In this document: positions 8,606-17,248 of the stretch, piece by piece
Layout: the number at the start of each line of letters is the position of its first letter
How positions within the stretch are numbered: the stretch's first letter is position 1
Source of the DNA: Gammaproteobacteria bacterium bin55
GTDB lineage: Bacteria > Pseudomonadota > Gammaproteobacteria > Pseudomonadales > Azotimanducaceae
Direction of reading: 5' to 3'
NCBI GenBank assembly: GCA_002238665.1
Contig: MPMU01000009.1
Coordinates: 1-45,833 of the forward strand
DNA length: 45,833 nt
The notes under the pieces: model-generated
Databases searched by the model: none
What the model was told of the DNA's origin: nothing
What the model saw: the letters and a program-made list of their open reading frames with translations, nothing else
Position numbers and translations under genes: made by a program

Positions 8606-8836
8606 GTGCAAGAAGACATCAAACAAAGACTAGAACAGAGCTTTCCGAACGGGCAGATCGCCTTGCAATTTGACGGTAATCGGCTTACGGTACAGATTAT
8701 CTCCGATAAGTTTGAAGGAATGTCTCGAGTTAAACGACAACAAAGCGTTTACGTATGTCTAAACGAGTACATTCAATCTGGCGAACTACACGCGGTGTCT
8801 ATCACCGCCAAGACTTTCGCCGAACACGAGAGCTGA
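8606..8836 (+). CDS. ibaG: BolA/IbaG-family protein
   Basis: BolA-family protein (IbaG/YrbA branch), which partners monothiol glutaredoxins in Fe-S and iron homeostasis and sits next to murA in many proteobacteria. 76 residues from a GTG start, with GAAGGA upstream at a somewhat long distance. The family signature is clear: VQIISDKFEGMSRVKRQQSV followed by the LHAVSITAKTF motif containing the conserved histidine. murA begins six bases after its stop, so the two are cotranscribed. Confidence 0.9.
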   Translation: MQEDIKQRLEQSFPNGQIALQFDGNRLTVQIISDKFEGMSRVKRQQSVYVCLNEYIQSGELHAVSITAKTFAEHES

Positions 8837-8842
8837 TTTCCG

Positions 8843-10105
8843 ATGGACAAAATGTTGATAACCGGGGGTACTCCCCTCTACGGTGAAATAGTAGCCTCTG
8901 GCTCAAAAAATGCTTCACTGCCAATGATGGCGGCAAGCCTATTAACTAGCGAACCCGTTATGTTGCATCGAGTACCCAAGCTCCAGGATGTGAACACCAT
9001 GTGTGATTTGCTCAAACACCTAGGAGTGACGGTTAGTGATCTGAAATCAGGAAATCTGCAATTCCAAGCAAGCTCATTGAAGACGGATACTGCACCATAC
9101 GATTTAGTAAGAAAAATGCGAGCTTCGTTCTTGGTCTTAGGTCCCTTGGTTACGAGATTTGGGCACGCAAAAGTTTCCCTTCCTGGCGGTTGCGCCATAG
9201 GTACCCGACCTGTCGATCAACACTTAAAAGCACTTTCGCAATTGGGCGCGGAAATTACGGTAGATGAAGGCTACGTCGTGGCAACGGCTTCTAATGGTTT
9301 AACTGGTTCCAACATCTGTATGGATGTTGTAACCGTGACTGGCACTCAAAACACGCTACTGGCAGCAGTTCTAGCTCGTGGGTCTACCAGAATCGAAAAT
9401 GCGGCGTGTGAACCAGAGGTTGTATCACTCGCAACTATGTTGAACGACATGGGTGCAAGAATTCGAGGTGCTGGAACTCGTACGATTGAGATTGAAGGCG
9501 TAGATAAGTTAGGCGGAATTTCGACTCAAGTTCCTACGGACCGCATTGAAGTTGGGACATATTTAGTCGCCGCATTCGCCACCCAAGGCAAGATCGTGAT
9601 CAAAGATGCTCCATCGGGTGAACTGCAAACAGTCATTGAGAAGCTTGAGGAAGCAGGTGCATCCATTGACGTATCAGGAGATGCCATCCAAATAGATGGG
9701 ACAAAGAGAAGACCCCAGTCAATCAATGTAGAAACTGAGGTTTATCCCGGAGTGCCAACAGATCTACAAGCTCAATTTATGGTACTCAACACCATATCGG
9801 CGGGCGAGTCTCGAATTACTGAGAACATTTTTGAAAATCGATTCATGCACGTTCAGGAGCTAGTTCGACTAGGTGCGAAAGTTAGATTGAACGGACCCTC
9901 CGAAGCAATCATAGAAGGTGTCGACAAACTACGAAGTGCGCCTGTCATGGCTACTGATTTAAGGGCTTCGTCGAGTCTAGTAATTGCAGGGTTAATTGCG
10001 GAAGGGCAGACCACAATCAACAGGATTTACCACCTAGATCGAGGTTACGAAGACCTCGACCAAAAACTGACAAGCTTAGGGGCTACTCTTTCCCGAGTAA
10101 GCTAA
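8843..10105 (+). CDS. murA: UDP-N-acetylglucosamine 1-carboxyvinyltransferase
   Basis: First committed step of peptidoglycan synthesis: enolpyruvyl transfer from PEP to UDP-GlcNAc, in the cytoplasm. 420 residues, as expected. K22 lies in GSKNASLPMM. The catalytic loop reads PGGCAIGTRPVDQH with C117, so the enzyme is of the cysteine type that fosfomycin alkylates. The C-terminal repeat has ENIFENRFMHVQEL and TDLRASSSLVIAGLIAEG. hisD follows after two bases. Confidence 0.96.
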   Translation: MDKMLITGGTPLYGEIVASGSKNASLPMMAASLLTSEPVMLHRVPKLQDVNTMCDLLKHLGVTVSDLKSGNLQFQASSLKTDTAPYDLVRKMRASFLVLGPLVTRFGHAKVSLPGGCAIGTRPVDQHLKALSQLGAEITVDEGYVVATASNGLTGSNICMDVVTVTGTQNTLLAAVLARGSTRIENAACEPEVVSLATMLNDMGARIRGAGTRTIEIEGVDKLGGISTQVPTDRIEVGTYLVAAFATQGKIVIKDAPSGELQTVIEKLEEAGASIDVSGDAIQIDGTKRRPQSINVETEVYPGVPTDLQAQFMVLNTISAGESRITENIFENRFMHVQELVRLGAKVRLNGPSEAIIEGVDKLRSAPVMATDLRASSSLVIAGLIAEGQTTINRIYHLDRGYEDLDQKLTSLGATLSRVS

Positions 10106-10107
10106 AA

Positions 10108-11442
10108 ATGCCTGGTATTTCCATACGAAGATTGGACACTCGCTCTGGACACTTTAAGTCGGAGTTAGACGATCACCTACGGAAGGATCGAAGCACAGAT
10201 ATTGAGATTCGAAGTCGTGTTGAAGAAATTATTCGAGAGATTGTTGAGCACCGCGATTTAGCTCTACTCAGGTACACCGCCCAATATGATCAGCTAGCAA
10301 CGGATTCCGTAGCAGATCTGGAAGTCTCAAATGCCAACTTGAAGAAGTACTGGGACGAGCTACCCAAAGAACAACAAGATTTACTCGAAATCAGTAAGGA
10401 ACGAGTCCGTACATACCACTTCAATCAACTAACTGAAATCGCGCAAAAATCCAGAGTCAATATTCTGCATACGGACGATCTAGGTAATCGCCTAGCGCAA
10501 TTAGAGCAACCACTAAACCGAGTCGGTTTGTACATTCCAGGAGGCACTGCCACGTATCCGTCCACGGTAATCATGACGGCGACCTTAGCAAAGGTTGCAG
10601 GTGTCTCTGAATTGATTGCAACGGTACCGACCCCGAATAATCAAAGAAATCCATTGATCTTCGCCGCGCTCTATTTGTGCGACGTAGATCGGGTTTTTAC
10701 TGTCGGCGGTGCACAGGCGATTGCTGCCTTGGCCTATGGAACTGAGTCCATTCCGCCAGTCGATAAAATCGTGGGTCCTGGGAATGCCTATGTCACGGAA
10801 GCCAAAGCTCAAGTGGTACGAGACGTAGGAATCGACGGAATCGCTGGTCCCAGTGAAATACTCGTTATTGCAGATAGCTCTGCTAATCCAAAGCTAGTCG
10901 CTCTAGATTTACTTTCTCAGGCTGAACACGATCCATCTTCCCAAGCAGTTTTAATCACGAACTCCCAAGCCACACTTGATAACGTTGAGAAAGCACTCAA
11001 CCTGTTACTTTCAAATCTTCCAAGAGTGGAAATAGCGTCAGCTTCCCTTAGGAAACGGGGATTGTTAATCAAGGTAGAAAACTTGGAAGAGGCATCCGAG
11101 ATTAGCAATCAAATAGCTCCTGAGCATCTTGAAATTGTCACTGAAAATCCGGGTTCTTTGCTACCGAATATTCGTAGCGCCGGTGCGATTTTTCTTGGTC
11201 AGCACAGTAGTGAAGTTCTTGGTGACTATATCGCGGGACCTAGCCACGTACTGCCTACAGCAGGCACCGCAAGATTCTCGTCACCTTTAAGCGTACATGA
11301 CTTCCTGAAACGAAGTTCAGTCATCGATATGAGCAAGGAAGGTGCGTCAGTGTTAGGAAAAAAAGCAGCAAATTTCGCCGATTTAGAAGGATTACACGCT
11401 CACGCGTTAGCGGCAGCCGCGCGAATATCCAGCTCAGAATGA
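10108..11442 (+). CDS. hisD: Histidinol dehydrogenase
   Basis: Catalyses the last two oxidations of histidine synthesis (L-histidinol to L-histidine, NAD- and Zn-dependent). 444 residues. Family motifs in order: VGLYIPGGTATYPST, GGAQAIAALAYGT, KIVGPGNAYVTEAK, GPSEILVIAD, QAEHDPSSQAVL, and GPSHVLPTAGTARFSSPLSV. It begins two bases after murA. In many relatives hisG lies between murA and hisD; here it is missing. hisC does not follow either. Confidence 0.96.
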   Translation: MPGISIRRLDTRSGHFKSELDDHLRKDRSTDIEIRSRVEEIIREIVEHRDLALLRYTAQYDQLATDSVADLEVSNANLKKYWDELPKEQQDLLEISKERVRTYHFNQLTEIAQKSRVNILHTDDLGNRLAQLEQPLNRVGLYIPGGTATYPSTVIMTATLAKVAGVSELIATVPTPNNQRNPLIFAALYLCDVDRVFTVGGAQAIAALAYGTESIPPVDKIVGPGNAYVTEAKAQVVRDVGIDGIAGPSEILVIADSSANPKLVALDLLSQAEHDPSSQAVLITNSQATLDNVEKALNLLLSNLPRVEIASASLRKRGLLIKVENLEEASEISNQIAPEHLEIVTENPGSLLPNIRSAGAIFLGQHSSEVLGDYIAGPSHVLPTAGTARFSSPLSVHDFLKRSSVIDMSKEGASVLGKKAANFADLEGLHAHALAAAARISSSE

Positions 11443-11512
11443 ATCTGACCAAATCTAATTTTCTTGCACAAGATACAATCGCATTACTTCCTCTTGCCTA
11501 CTACGTGAATCC

Positions 11513-12412
11513 ATGACTTTCTCAAACTTTCAATTCATCCTCCGTATTGTTTTTCCATTGGCATTAGCGCTGAGTGCACTTTTTGTCAATGCCGAGGAAG
11601 AAACACTCAAACTCATGGCGTACAACGTCGAACACTTAAATGAAGACGATGAAGCAGGTTGTGTTCCTCGGACTGATGACGACTACCTAGAAATAGCTCA
11701 GAACATCGAAAAAGCCGGACCAGACATCGTCGGGTTTCAGGAAGTTGAGACCGCGGCAGCTGCTGCTCGCATTTTCCCCGCTGACAAATGGGTCATCGAA
11801 TTTTCGGGTCGACCCAACACTGGCAAAGGCAATGAATGTAGACAGCTACCAGGAAAACACCTACGACACTTAGGCACTGGATTCGCAATTCGCAAAGGTC
11901 TCGATTACGAACGAAATCCTGATTTTTCAGCGTTAGGCCTAGATGACAACTTTCAAAGGTGGGGTACTGACATAACACTCATGCATGAAGATAAACCTGC
12001 ACTCCGTCTTCTCTCAGTACATCTCAAATCAGGATGTTGGGGACCCCCGCAAGACGAACGCGCCGCGGACGCGTGCCCACAGTTGCACGAACAGTCTGCC
12101 GTGCTGACTGAATGGGTTAAAGTAAGTTCAGCAGAGCCCATCCCGTTTGTCGTACTTGGGGATTTCAACAGAAGATTAGCATTGGAAAATGACTGGATGT
12201 GGGCACAACTCAATGCCGATTTACCAATTTCCTTAGAGCTTCTTGATGAAGGTGTAGGAGCTAAGTGTGATCCTAGATACAAGGATTTCATTGACCACTT
12301 CGTTCTTGATCACCGAGCGTTTAAGTACTACGTTCAAGATTCGTTTGTTGAGATTCCACGTACTAGTGACCATCCGGATCACTGTGCATTGACCGCTGAA
12401 CTGATGCTCTAA
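11513..12412 (+). CDS. Secreted endonuclease/exonuclease/phosphatase-fold protein
   Basis: EEP-superfamily (DNase I-like) metal-dependent phosphoesterase fold, 299 residues. The N-terminus has a clear signal peptide (ILRIVFPLALALSALFVNAEE), so it acts outside the cytoplasm. Active-site blocks: MAYNVEHL near the start of the mature protein, FQEVE, LSVHLKSGCWG, GDFNRR, and the closing TSDHPDHCAL. Several cysteines could form disulfides. The substrate (nucleic acid, phospholipid or sugar phosphate) cannot be told from motifs. It stands 70 bases after hisD and may have its own promoter. Confidence 0.82.
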   Translation: MTFSNFQFILRIVFPLALALSALFVNAEEETLKLMAYNVEHLNEDDEAGCVPRTDDDYLEIAQNIEKAGPDIVGFQEVETAAAAARIFPADKWVIEFSGRPNTGKGNECRQLPGKHLRHLGTGFAIRKGLDYERNPDFSALGLDDNFQRWGTDITLMHEDKPALRLLSVHLKSGCWGPPQDERAADACPQLHEQSAVLTEWVKVSSAEPIPFVVLGDFNRRLALENDWMWAQLNADLPISLELLDEGVGAKCDPRYKDFIDHFVLDHRAFKYYVQDSFVEIPRTSDHPDHCALTAELML

Positions 12413-12480
12413 TTATTGTTAGCCTCATAGCGTCACCCAATCGCCAATCGGTCTAGATCTACAAGGATAGAGTTCCGCTC

Positions 12481-13575
12481 GTGGATCGAACCACTCTCAC
12501 TCACATCTATCGCACAAAACTGAGTGGTGGATTAACAGAAGACCAAGATCAGCTCAAAGTGCTGTTGCTTTTAGAGGAGTTAGGTCAACGGCTCATTTCA
12601 CAAGAGCAGTCCCGGAATCGGTTCCAACAATTCCTCTCGAAATTCAAGAAATCCCCCTCGAAACCCAAAGGTCTCTACATCTGGGGAGGCGTTGGAAGAG
12701 GTAAAACGTTCATGATGGATTTGTTCTTCGAGTGGCTTCCCGTGGAAGCTAAGAGCAGAGTGCATTTTCACCGATTTATGTCGAGCGTTCATCGTGAACT
12801 CCATGAATTGAAAGGAACGAAAGACCCTCTTCGACAGGTTGCATCTAATCTTGCGAAGAACACCCGAGTCTTGTGCTTCGATGAGTTTTTTGTCGCCGAT
12901 ATTGGCGATGCCATGATATTGGCGGAAATATTGGGTGCACTCTTCGAGCTCGGTGTGGTTCTCGTTGCTACTTCAAATGTTGAACCCAAAAACCTTTACG
13001 AAAACGGCTTACAAAGGAGTAGATTCCTCCCAGCCATTGACTTGCTTGAAACTCACACACGAGTCGTGGAGATTAACCATGGGACTGATTACCGGCTTCA
13101 GGTTCTAAAGAAGCACGAGGTCTATCGAGTCATTGAGACAGTCAGTCCCAAGGATATCGATTCAGACATTAACCAGTTGGTGAGAGATGAAGTTCACAGA
13201 GACTCAGCATTGGAAATTAACGACCGTGAAATTGAATGTGTTTTCCAGGCTGAGGGGATTGCCGGGTTTACCTTTGCCAGCCTGTGTGAGTCTGCCCGAA
13301 GTACCGAAGACTATATCGAGCTAAGTCGCTTATTCCACACTGTGGTTCTCTACAACATACCTGTCTTAACGGCTTTCAGTGATAGTGCCGTCCGGCGATT
13401 TATCAATTTGATCGACGAGTTCTACGATCGAAATGTAAACATGCTGTTTTATGCCGCTGAGCACATCTCTAATCTATACAACGGTCATCTGCTCTCGATG
13501 GAATTTGAGCGTACAAAGAGTCGGATATTGGAAATGCAGTCAGACACTTACTTGACCAAGGCTCACAAGAATTAG
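12481..13575 (+). CDS. zapE: Cell division protein ZapE / AFG1-like ATPase
   Basis: AFG1/ZapE-family P-loop ATPase; the E. coli protein associates with the division ring. 364 residues from a GTG start. Walker A GGVGRGKTFMMDLF, the HFHRFM motif, Walker B VLCFDEFFVADIGDAMIL, sensor region LVATSNVEPKNLYENGLQR, and the C-terminal block FHTVVLYNIP with RRFINLIDEFYD all match the family. The protein is complete and has no signal peptide. Confidence 0.92.
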   Translation: MDRTTLTHIYRTKLSGGLTEDQDQLKVLLLLEELGQRLISQEQSRNRFQQFLSKFKKSPSKPKGLYIWGGVGRGKTFMMDLFFEWLPVEAKSRVHFHRFMSSVHRELHELKGTKDPLRQVASNLAKNTRVLCFDEFFVADIGDAMILAEILGALFELGVVLVATSNVEPKNLYENGLQRSRFLPAIDLLETHTRVVEINHGTDYRLQVLKKHEVYRVIETVSPKDIDSDINQLVRDEVHRDSALEINDREIECVFQAEGIAGFTFASLCESARSTEDYIELSRLFHTVVLYNIPVLTAFSDSAVRRFINLIDEFYDRNVNMLFYAAEHISNLYNGHLLSMEFERTKSRILEMQSDTYLTKAHKN

Positions 13576-13647
13576 CTCACAGCTTCACTAGTAGGCGATA
13601 ATGGCACACCCAACTGAGGCACTTATGTGCACAGGAGAAACACCGGG

Positions 13648-15864
13648 ATGCGTCGAATATGGCTTACCTTTTGTCTCTCAGTATTAGTTTTTGAAGTAGT
13701 TTCCGCAAAACCGGAATTCCTACCCGCGGCAATGACCTTTGGTGCGAAGGACTGTAGTTTCTGTCATACCACTCCAAGTGGTGGAGAAGCTCTCAATGAC
13801 CGCGGAACCTGGTTGGTTGAATTCAAAATTCGGCGCGATGTACCAGAAATCAACGTAGATTGGCTGACTAGACGAGAAAGACGGAATCGCGCGGCTCCAC
13901 TAGATGTTGAGGGACGAAACCTCACGAAATATCAAACGGCTAAACAAGCTGAAAAATTGAACGATCTGCCTATACGTGAGGTTGATTACACAACCAAGCA
14001 TGGTGAGTGGCCAGCCTACAGTGGTGATCTAGGTGCTCAAAAGTACTCTCCACTTAACCAAATCAAGCGATCTAATGTGCAACACTTGGAAGTCGCATGG
14101 ACATGGGCCTCTAACCTAGATCCAGGAACTCGACAGGTAGACGGACAAAACAAAGGCCCAGACATGTTCAAGGGCACACCATTGATGGTGAATAACAAGC
14201 TATATATTCGTACGCGATTCTCAGGTGTTGTCGCTATCGATCCTCTCACCGGGACCACCATTTGGGAGTACGAACCAGATACCGTAAAAGGACGTCCGCC
14301 GATCATGTTTGGCTTTACCACCCGCGGCGTGAGTTTTCATCAGGGTGGTGAGGACAAACGAATCATCTATACCTCTAGCGACGGCTTGCTCATCGCTCTG
14401 GATGCGGATACCGGACACCTAGTCGATGAATTTGGCGAAGGCGGCATCGTGGACCTGAAAACCGGATTGCGGAGAAATCTGACAGACCGACAAGCTTCCT
14501 GGAGCAATGTACCATCCGTGTGCAATGACGTGATCATTGTCGGTAGCCAAACCCATGATGGGTCTCACTTTCAAAATTTCAGGAATACACAAGCCAAATC
14601 CTGGAAAGAAAATCTACCCGTCGGTGACGTTCGAGGTTTCGACGTAAAAACAGGAAAACAAATTTGGACGTTTCGTACGGTACCGCAGAAAGGCGAGTAC
14701 GGAAACGATACGTGGCTTGAAAATTCCTGGGAATGGGTAGGGAATGTGAACGTTTGGTCGCAAACCAGTTGTGACACAACCCTTGGGCATGTATATCTGC
14801 CACTGACAGCACCTACTCATCACCTATACGGTGGTGACCGTCCAGGTCATAACCTTTTCTCCACCTCGACTGTGGCACTGGATATCAAGACCGGTAAGCG
14901 AATCTGGCACTTTCAGATCGTCCATCACGATATTTGGGACTATGACCTTCCCACACCGCCGGTGGTTATGGACTTCAGAAAAGACGATGGCACGGCAGTC
15001 AAGGCTGTTGCACAACCTACAAAAATGGGATACCTGTTTGTCTTTGACCGCGTTTCAGGTAAGCCCGTATGGGAAGTTGTGGAGCGAGAAGCTCCGAAGA
15101 GCGATCTACCGGGTGAAAAACCTGCTACGACTCAACCTCACCCCACCAAACCACCTGCCTTCACAACTCAAGGATTTTCAAAGGATGATGTGATTGACCT
15201 CACACCCGAGCTGAAGGAAACGGCTCTGGCTGAAATTTCCAAGTATCGATTAGGTCCTTTGTATACGCCAAGCTCGAAACAAGGTACGATCATCAATCCC
15301 GGTGTAGGCGGAGGAGCGAACTGGGGTGGTGCTTCTTACGATCCCGCAACATCGACTTTATTTGTGCCAGCACGTCAAGAGCCGATGGTGTTGCAAGCGA
15401 TGGCAATAGAAGAAGGCGGCGAAAGATTTCCGCCCTACCGGGTCTCCTTCCAAGGAATTCGTGTGCATGATCTACCGATCACTAAGCCACCATGGTCGAG
15501 TATCTCGGCCTACGATATGAGCAAAGGCACCATCAAGTGGCAGGTACCAAATGGTGCAGGACCTACTAATCATGGCAAGTTACGGCATCTTGATTTACCT
15601 GATTTAGGTGAACCCGGAAGAGCGCCAGGTCTTTTGGTAACGCCCGAACTCATTTTCCTCATAGGTCGTACCGGATTTAACAGCATGTTCAGAGCGCTGG
15701 ACATATCCAATGGAGAGAAAGTCTGGGAAGCTAGATTACCTGGGTTTGCCTGGGAATCCGCGCCTATAACATATAGCATAGGTTCGGACCAGTATGTGGT
15801 AGCAGGTTTAGGTGGTGCCTGGGAAGCTACTCGATTGGTCGCATATCGGTTAAAACGTTCCTAG
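13648..15864 (+). CDS. Periplasmic PQQ-dependent dehydrogenase with an N-terminal cytochrome c motif
   Basis: Quinoprotein of the eight-bladed propeller class that oxidises alcohols or sugars in the periplasm and feeds electrons to the respiratory chain. From the ATG at 13648 (AGGAG ten bases upstream) it has 738 residues; an in-frame GTG at 13627 is an alternative. A signal peptide ends near residue 20. A single haem-binding CSFCH (residues 36-40) follows. Then come propeller repeats beginning EWPAYSGDLGAQKYSPL, DYDLPTPPVVMDF and GGGANWGGASYDPATSTLFV, typical of quinoprotein glucose/alcohol dehydrogenases. The haem lies before the propeller, unlike the C-terminal haem of quinohaemoprotein alcohol dehydrogenases. 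Substrate unknown. No PQQ biosynthesis genes are in the window. Confidence 0.85.
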   Translation: MRRIWLTFCLSVLVFEVVSAKPEFLPAAMTFGAKDCSFCHTTPSGGEALNDRGTWLVEFKIRRDVPEINVDWLTRRERRNRAAPLDVEGRNLTKYQTAKQAEKLNDLPIREVDYTTKHGEWPAYSGDLGAQKYSPLNQIKRSNVQHLEVAWTWASNLDPGTRQVDGQNKGPDMFKGTPLMVNNKLYIRTRFSGVVAIDPLTGTTIWEYEPDTVKGRPPIMFGFTTRGVSFHQGGEDKRIIYTSSDGLLIALDADTGHLVDEFGEGGIVDLKTGLRRNLTDRQASWSNVPSVCNDVIIVGSQTHDGSHFQNFRNTQAKSWKENLPVGDVRGFDVKTGKQIWTFRTVPQKGEYGNDTWLENSWEWVGNVNVWSQTSCDTTLGHVYLPLTAPTHHLYGGDRPGHNLFSTSTVALDIKTGKRIWHFQIVHHDIWDYDLPTPPVVMDFRKDDGTAVKAVAQPTKMGYLFVFDRVSGKPVWEVVEREAPKSDLPGEKPATTQPHPTKPPAFTTQGFSKDDVIDLTPELKETALAEISKYRLGPLYTPSSKQGTIINPGVGGGANWGGASYDPATSTLFVPARQEPMVLQAMAIEEGGERFPPYRVSFQGIRVHDLPITKPPWSSISAYDMSKGTIKWQVPNGAGPTNHGKLRHLDLPDLGEPGRAPGLLVTPELIFLIGRTGFNSMFRALDISNGEKVWEARLPGFAWESAPITYSIGSDQYVVAGLGGAWEATRLVAYRLKRS

Positions 15865-15886
15865 TAGAGACTGTTCGGTAGGTGCC

Positions 15887-16297
15887 TCAGTCCTTTAGCT
15901 TACGCACGTACAGGACGAGTTCATGATCGACGAGCTCAAAGCCTTCTTTGGCAACTATTTCACGTTGTAATTCCTCGATCTCTTCATTGATGAACTCAAG
16001 GACTTCACCGGAGTCAACATCCACCATATGGTCGTGATGCTCTTCGCCTAATAATTCGTACACTGCGTGACCTTCTTCAAAGTTATGTCTTTGAATGATC
16101 TTCGCGCGTTCAAGTTGAACCAACACTCGGTAGACTGTCGCATGTCCGATAGACCAATCCACCATCAGGAGTTTCTTGTAGATTTCCTCCGCAGAGAGAT
16201 GGTGAGGATCAGCTTCTTCAAGTACCTGCAAGACTTTCAGCCGTGGCAGGGTGATTTTGAGGCCAGCGCGTTTGAGTTGTTGGTCTTGGCTTACCAT
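15887..16297 (-). CDS. fur: Fur-family ferric uptake regulator lacking structural zinc cysteines
   Basis: Metal-responsive repressor with an N-terminal winged helix (LKITLPRLKVLQVLEE, HLSAEEIYKKL, IGHATVYRVL) and a C-terminal metal/dimerisation domain. The N-terminal half is very close to E. coli Fur. The metal site histidines HHDH are present. However, the CxxC of E. coli Fur, which normally follows HHDH, reads MVDVDSGEVLEF here, and the whole 136-residue protein contains no cysteine. It also lacks the Cys/His-rich tail. It is convergent with the PQQ gene and divergent from the hydrolase gene. Confidence 0.88.
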   Translation of the reverse strand: MVSQDQQLKRAGLKITLPRLKVLQVLEEADPHHLSAEEIYKKLLMVDWSIGHATVYRVLVQLERAKIIQRHNFEEGHAVYELLGEEHHDHMVDVDSGEVLEFINEEIEELQREIVAKEGFELVDHELVLYVRKLKD

Positions 16298-16375
16298 AGT
16301 ACTTTCTTAGGAAGTTTAGGTAGTGGCGAAATAGGTGCTCTGTTATTCACACATCTATGCTTCAATATTAACCCT

Positions 16376-16398
16376 TTGACCAACGCCAAGTCGGTCAA
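16376..16398. promoter_or_regulatory. Inverted repeat TTGACC-N11-GGTCAA between fur and the hydrolase gene
   Basis: Perfect 6-bp inverted arms with an 11-base spacer, 26 bases before the hydrolase ATG. The form fits a dimeric regulator's operator overlapping the leader; this is inference. It does not match a Fur box. Confidence 0.3.
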
Positions 16399-16423
16399 TC
16401 AGCTCAAAAATAAGAGGTCGTAA

Positions 16424-17149
16424 ATGATTGAAGAACATATTGACATTCCAACTAGCGACGGGTCGATGAATACGTTCATCACACATCCCGAAGAAGATGG
16501 TCCTTTTCCAGTCGTCCTGTTCTATATGGATGCCCCCGGAAAGCGAGAAGAACTCCATGACATGGCGAGAAGGATTGGGACGGCTGGTTATTACGTTGTC
16601 TTACCAAATCTCTACTATCGTGACGTGCGTGAGTTTAACTTGGGTATGCCTGGTGCAACAAGGGAGCGCATGTTTGAACTGATGGGTCATCTGAGCAACC
16701 AGATGGTTTGTGAAGACACGCAAGCTATGTTTGACTTTATTGAATCACAGTCCAGTGCACGATCAGGAAACACCGGCTGTGTTGGTTATTGCATGAGCGG
16801 TCCGTTTGTTTTTGCAGCCGCCGCTGCATTCCCAGACCGAATCACTGCATCTGCTTCCTTTCACGGCGTGAAGCTGTACTCGGACGACCCTGAGTCGCCG
16901 CATCACGATGCACACAAGATCAAAGGCGAAATGTACTTCGGTTGTGCGGAACACGACTCACTCGCACCACCTTCCATGATCGACCCGTTGACCGAGCACC
17001 TTACGCAAACCGGAATCAATGCCCGTGTCGAATGGTACCCGGAGTGTGATCACGGCTTCGTCTTTCCTCAACGCGAAGGACTGTACAACAAGGCTGCGTC
17101 AGAACGACACTATGAGCGACTATTCGCCATGTTTAAACGCAATTTATGA
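16424..17149 (+). CDS. Dienelactone hydrolase family protein
   Basis: Alpha/beta-hydrolase of the dienelactone hydrolase family, 241 residues, cytoplasmic. The nucleophile elbow is GYCMSGP with a cysteine nucleophile, as in true dienelactone hydrolases. The acid is in GCAEHDSLAPP and the histidine in CDHGFVFPQR. Such enzymes open lactones in aromatic degradation, but many family members have other ester substrates. It starts 126 bases from the divergent fur gene, and an inverted repeat lies just upstream. Confidence 0.85.
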   Translation: MIEEHIDIPTSDGSMNTFITHPEEDGPFPVVLFYMDAPGKREELHDMARRIGTAGYYVVLPNLYYRDVREFNLGMPGATRERMFELMGHLSNQMVCEDTQAMFDFIESQSSARSGNTGCVGYCMSGPFVFAAAAAFPDRITASASFHGVKLYSDDPESPHHDAHKIKGEMYFGCAEHDSLAPPSMIDPLTEHLTQTGINARVEWYPECDHGFVFPQREGLYNKAASERHYERLFAMFKRNL

Positions 17150-17248
17150 CTTATGGTGTAGTTTTCAGGGTTTGAGTTGGATTGCTGTGTCACGAAAACA
17201 CTAACATTGATTTCTGCCTGTTTGCTATTTAGTCTATCGGAGTAGTTC

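Noticed and set aside
14831-15193. 120-codon plus-strand frame inside the PQQ dehydrogenase
   Set aside because: An out-of-frame shadow of a well conserved propeller gene.
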